From assembly GCF_001420995.1 (NCBI RefSeq), contig NZ_CP012184.1, positions 5,998,501 to 6,062,500 on the forward strand: a DNA stretch of 64,000 nt, written 5' to 3'. This document shows, piece by piece, positions 60,656 to 64,000 of the stretch. The DNA is from Pseudonocardia sp. EC080619-01 (GTDB lineage: Bacteria; Actinomycetota; Actinomycetes; Mycobacteriales; Pseudonocardiaceae). Under the pieces are notes generated by a model. That model was given only the letters and a program-made list of their open reading frames with translations. It was not told the DNA's origin and ran no database searches. The translations under genes and the position numbers were made by a program. The number at the start of each line of letters is the position of its first letter. Position 1 is the stretch's first letter.

Positions 60656-63199
60656 ATGACGCTGACCGAGCGACTCCGACGCACCGCGGGCCCCGACGGC
60701 TCCCCCGATCCCGCCGAGCTGGTGGACACCTTCGCCGACTGGGCGTTCGACGAGCGCGGCCTGTCGCTCTACCCGGCGCAGGAGGAGGCGCTGCTCGAGC
60801 TGGTCACCGGCGCGAACGTCATCCTCTCCACGCCGACCGGCTCCGGGAAGTCCCTCGTCGCGATGGGGGCGCACGCCGCGGCGCTGGCCCGCGGGGAGCG
60901 CACCTTCTACACCGCGCCGATCAAGGCGCTGGTCAGCGAGAAGTTCTTCGCCCTGTGCGAGGTGTTCGGTGCCGACCAGGTCGGCATGCTCACCGGCGAC
61001 GCCGCGGTGAACGAGAAGGCCCCGATCGTCTGCTGCACCGCGGAGATCCTCGCGAACCTCGCGCTGCGCACCGGGTCCGGCGCCGACGTCGGCTCCGTCG
61101 TGATGGACGAGTTCCACTTCTACGCCGACCCGTCCCGCGGCTGGGCCTGGCAGGTCCCGATCGTGGAGCTGCCGCAGGCGCAGTTCCTGCTAATGAGCGC
61201 GACGCTGGGCGACACCTCGTTCTTCGCCGAGGACCTCCGGCGCCGCACCGGCCGGGAGACCGCGGAGATCACGTCGGTGGAGCGGCCGGTGCCGCTGCAC
61301 TTCCGCTACGTCGTCGAGCCGCTGCACGAGACGATCACCGAGCTGCTGGCGACGAAGGAGGCGCCGGTCTACGTCGTCCACTTCACCCAGCAGGCCGCCG
61401 TCGAGCGGGCGCAGGCGCTGATGAGCGTCAACGTCACGTCCAAGGAGGACAAGGCGGCGATCGCCGAGACGATCGGGAGCTTCCGGTTCAGCTCCGGGTT
61501 CGGCCGCACACTCTCCCGGCTCGTCCGGCACGGCATCGGCGTGCACCACGCCGGGATGCTGCCCCGCTACCGGCGGCTGGTGGAGACGCTCGCCCAGGCG
61601 GGGCTGCTCAAGGTCATCTGCGGCACCGACACCCTGGGGGTGGGGATCAACGTCCCGATCCGCACGGTGCTGTTCACCGCGCTGTCCAAGTACGACGGCC
61701 GCCGCGTCCGCCCGCTGAAGGCCCGCGAGTTCCACCAGATCGCCGGCCGCGCGGGCCGGGCCGGGTACGACACCGTCGGCACCGTCGTCGCGCAGGCGCC
61801 CGAGCACGACATCGAGAACGCGAAGGCCCTCGCCAAGGCCGGCGACGACCCGAAGAAGCGGCGCAAGGTGCAGCGCAAGCAGCCGCCGGAGGGCTTCGTC
61901 GGCTGGTCCGAGACGTCGTTCGAGAAGCTGCAGCAGGCCCGGCCCGAGCCGTTGACCAGCCACTTCGAGGTCACGCACGCGCTGCTGCTGAACGTGATCA
62001 GCCGGGGCGGCGACACCTACGCGGCGATGGAGCACCTGCTCACCGACAACCACGAGCCCCGCAAGCGGCAGCGGGCGCACATGCTCCGTGCGATCGCGAT
62101 CTACCGTGCGCTGCGGACCTCGGGCGTCGTCGAGGAGTACGACGAGCCCGGCGCCACCCGGCGCCGGGTGCGCATCGTCGACGAGCTGCAGCTCGACTTC
62201 GCCCTCAACCAGCCGCTGTCGCCGTTCGCGCTCGCCGTGTTCGAGCTGCTGGACCAGGAGTCGCCGACCTACGCGCTCGACGTGCTGTCGGTCATCGAGT
62301 CCACGCTCGACGACCCGCGCCAGGTGCTCGCGGCCCAGCAGAACAAGGCCCGCGGTGAGGCCGTCGCCGCCATGAAGGCCGACGGCCTCGAGTACGAGGA
62401 GCGGATGGCCCGGCTCGACGAGGTCACCCACCCGAAGCCGCTCGACGAGATGCTCCGGGCCGCGCTGGAGACCTACCGGCGCGGTGCGCCGTGGGTCGCC
62501 GACGCCGAGCTGTCGCCGAAGTCGGTCGTCCGCGACATGAGCGAGCGGGCGATGACCTTCACCGAGTACGTCTCGCACTACCAGCTCGCCCGCTCCGAGG
62601 GCCTGGTCCTGCGCTACCTCGCCGACGCCTACCGGGCGCTGCGCCAGACCGTGCCCGAGCACGACCGCACCGAGGAGCTGACCGACCTCATCGAGTGGCT
62701 GGGCGAGCTCGTCCGCCAGACCGACTCGTCGCTGCTCGACGAGTGGGAGAAGCTCGCCGCGGGTGCCGACGCCGAGGGCGGCGAGGTCACCCCGCCCGGG
62801 GCCGAGATCGCCACCGGGCCGTCCGGGCTCACCGGCAACGCCCGCGCCTTCCGGGTCATGGTCCGCAACGCGATGTTCCGCCGGGTGGAGCTGGCCTCGC
62901 TCGGCCGGTACGCCGAGCTCGGCGACCTCGACGCCGACGCCGGCTGGACGGCCGACCGCTGGCGGGAGGCCCTGGACCCGTACTACGACCTGCACGACCG
63001 GATCGGCATCGGCCCGGACGCGCGCGGTCCCCAGCTGTTCGACCTCACCGAGGAGGCGGACCGCTGGCTCGTGCGTCAGGTCCTCGACGATCCGGCGGGC
63101 GACCGCGACTGGGCGGTCACCGCCGAGGTCGATCTCGCGGCCTCGGACGAGGCGGGGGTTCCCGTCGTGTGGGTGACGGCGGTGACGGACGGGTCCTGA
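60656..63199 (+). CDS. DEAD/DEAH-box helicase with DUF3516 C-terminal region
   Basis: 847 residues. Walker A STPTGSGKSLVAMG, motif II VMDEFHFYAD (DEFH instead of DEVH/DEAH), motif III MSATLGDT, motif VI QIAGRAGRAGYDT. The last ~400 residues are the DUF3516 region seen only in actinobacterial helicases of the Ski2 group (VRNAMFRRVELASLGRYAELG). RNA or structured nucleic-acid unwinding is likely. It is divergent from the pseudo-ligase fusion with 73 bp between starts, a layout suggesting co-regulation. A short GC hairpin (63207-63218) follows. Confidence 0.88.
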   Translation: MTLTERLRRTAGPDGSPDPAELVDTFADWAFDERGLSLYPAQEEALLELVTGANVILSTPTGSGKSLVAMGAHAAALARGERTFYTAPIKALVSEKFFALCEVFGADQVGMLTGDAAVNEKAPIVCCTAEILANLALRTGSGADVGSVVMDEFHFYADPSRGWAWQVPIVELPQAQFLLMSATLGDTSFFAEDLRRRTGRETAEITSVERPVPLHFRYVVEPLHETITELLATKEAPVYVVHFTQQAAVERAQALMSVNVTSKEDKAAIAETIGSFRFSSGFGRTLSRLVRHGIGVHHAGMLPRYRRLVETLAQAGLLKVICGTDTLGVGINVPIRTVLFTALSKYDGRRVRPLKAREFHQIAGRAGRAGYDTVGTVVAQAPEHDIENAKALAKAGDDPKKRRKVQRKQPPEGFVGWSETSFEKLQQARPEPLTSHFEVTHALLLNVISRGGDTYAAMEHLLTDNHEPRKRQRAHMLRAIAIYRALRTSGVVEEYDEPGATRRRVRIVDELQLDFALNQPLSPFALAVFELLDQESPTYALDVLSVIESTLDDPRQVLAAQQNKARGEAVAAMKADGLEYEERMARLDEVTHPKPLDEMLRAALETYRRGAPWVADAELSPKSVVRDMSERAMTFTEYVSHYQLARSEGLVLRYLADAYRALRQTVPEHDRTEELTDLIEWLGELVRQTDSSLLDEWEKLAAGADAEGGEVTPPGAEIATGPSGLTGNARAFRVMVRNAMFRRVELASLGRYAELGDLDADAGWTADRWREALDPYYDLHDRIGIGPDARGPQLFDLTEEADRWLVRQVLDDPAGDRDWAVTAEVDLAASDEAGVPVVWVTAVTDGS

Positions 63200-63317
63200 C
63201 GGCCCCGGACGGGCCCCGTGATGTAACCCGGTCGGCCCCACCGGACCGTGAGCATCGGTTACGGTGTCTCCCGATCACGGGGGGACACCCTCCGCCGGGG
63301 ACGAACGGGGGCGGCGG

Positions 63318-64000
63318 ATGCAGCAGGCCGACGTCGCCGCTGCACGCCCCGACCACGGGCGGGCCCTCGTCGCGGGTGGGCTGCCCGATGCCTCCGATCT
63401 GGCGGAACGCTGGTCCGACGAGCTGTCCCGGAGGGCCGTCCCGACCGCGGGCGAGCTCCGCCCGCTGCTCGACCGGCTCGCCGCGCAGATCCGGGAGTCC
63501 GCCGTCGCGGAGCCGTTCGACCCGGCCGTCCCCGCGGCCGCGGGCCGCGAGCTGATCGTCGCGCGGCTGACCGACCCGGCCTGCCTGGAGATCAGCCTGC
63601 GGCTCCTCGGCGCCCACCTCGAACCGGCCGCCGACACCGCGGCACGGGTGCGCCGGCTCGCCGCCGTCGCGGGCGCCTTCGCCCGCGGCTACACCGACGC
63701 CACCCGGCACCAGGTGCTCGGCGAGCACGAGACGATCACCCGGGCCGCGCTGGAGGCCCGGGAGACCGCGGAGCGGGCCCGCTGGGTGTCGGAGTCCCGG
63801 TTCACGGCGATGTTCGACTCGGCGGCGGTGGGCATCGTCATCTTCGATCCCGACGCCGCGTCGATCGAGGCGAACGACGCCGCCGCCACCATGCTCGGCT
63901 ACACCCGCGCGCAGCTGGCGGGGATGGGCGTCGAGGAGTTCGTCTCGCGCGCCGACGCCCCCGGGATCTGGGCCGAGCGGCGACGGCTCCTCGAGGGCTC
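63318..64000 (+). CDS. PAS-domain signalling protein, N-terminal part (cut by window edge)
   Basis: 227 visible residues, not closed at the right edge. Residues ~1-150 are helical and resemble a globin-like or RsbR-type sensor (LTDPACLEISLRLLGAHLEP, FARGYTDATRHQV). A PAS domain starts near residue 155 (SRFTAMFDSAAVGIVIFDPDAASIEANDAAATMLGYTRAQLAGM). In related actinobacteria such proteins continue into GGDEF/EAL domains, but that part is beyond the window. The ATG has a GGGGGCGG-rich upstream region. A TACGGT box lies near 63259. Confidence 0.75.
   Translation, partial: MQQADVAAARPDHGRALVAGGLPDASDLAERWSDELSRRAVPTAGELRPLLDRLAAQIRESAVAEPFDPAVPAAAGRELIVARLTDPACLEISLRLLGAHLEPAADTAARVRRLAAVAGAFARGYTDATRHQVLGEHETITRAALEARETAERARWVSESRFTAMFDSAAVGIVIFDPDAASIEANDAAATMLGYTRAQLAGMGVEEFVSRADAPGIWAERRRLLEG

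Noticed and set aside
58910..61117. 735-residue minus-strand frame spanning the helicase start
   Set aside because: Composition is typical of an antisense shadow; the fusion protein in the adjacent frame and the helicase on plus explain the region.

Overview
The window is very GC-rich, densely coded actinobacterial chromosome. The gcvH-garA-DUF151-ftsR cluster, an F420-dependent glucose-6-phosphate dehydrogenase, a PucR regulator, AfsR/SARP-type and RsbA-like regulators, and many GTG starts point to Pseudonocardiaceae. I infer Pseudonocardia or a close relative; no rRNA or tRNA is present to confirm it. No insertion sequence, prophage, integrase, CRISPR array or origin was seen. About 60 genes are supported; both edges cut a gene (biotin carboxylase on the left, a PAS-domain signalling protein on the right).

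Layout. 1-5.4 kb: a minus-strand operon encodes a form-II CoxL-like molybdenum hydroxylase subunit, a PxpA/LamB-YcsF protein, a short biotin carrier and a biotin carboxylase; it is divergent from a PucR regulator. 5.4-7.4 kb: an FMN reductase-MFS pair sits behind a MerR-type promoter. 7.4-11.6 kb: a DUF4232 lipoprotein, a TauE/SafE permease, a low-complexity repeat/Cys-rich protein and a membrane Ser/Thr kinase. 11.7-17 kb: a MarR regulator divergent from asnB with shared operator-like palindromes, then a DUF427 protein, a second MarR and an M20 peptidase. 17-22.3 kb: coaA, an SDR and a pair of CNNM/CBS membrane proteins. 22.3-27.2 kb: a small Cys-rich protein, an SDR under a strong palindrome, an ABC_ATPase-family protein, a frameshifted DUF4232 lipoprotein and a DUF368 (PopT-type) transporter. 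27.2-31.5 kb: an AtuA-like/CaiB-like pair divergent from a LysR regulator.

31.5-36.6 kb is a coherent shikimate/quinate catabolic locus: an MHS transporter, a TetR regulator, an AroE-type dehydrogenase and a dehydroshikimate dehydratase fused to a degenerate HPPD-like domain. Two nearly identical operators precede the transporter and the dehydrogenase. 36.6-43.4 kb holds gcvP behind a tandem glycine riboswitch, then ftsR, DUF151, garA, gcvH and a pgsA-like gene, in an order resembling the mycobacterial locus. 43.4-47.3 kb: an OsmC protein, a MEDS-STAS and MEDS-ATPase partner-switch pair and a SARP-like regulator. 47.3-55.7 kb: enoyl-CoA hydratase, fgd, recQ, a class-I glutaminase-like hydrolase, a DinB protein and a HelD/HelR motor. 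55.7-58.8 kb: GH65 phosphorylase plus beta-phosphoglucomutase. 58.9-63.2 kb: a pseudo-ligase/LytS-like fusion divergent from a DUF3516 helicase.

The most unusual object is the protein at 58921-60582. It is a LigD/LigC-like ATP-dependent ligase fold that has lost the catalytic lysine and other active-site residues, fused to a LytS-type H-box with a decayed ATPase. A second theme is leaderless initiation: many genes have a TANNNT- or CANNNT-like box ending 6-9 nt before the start codon, and this was used to choose several starts.
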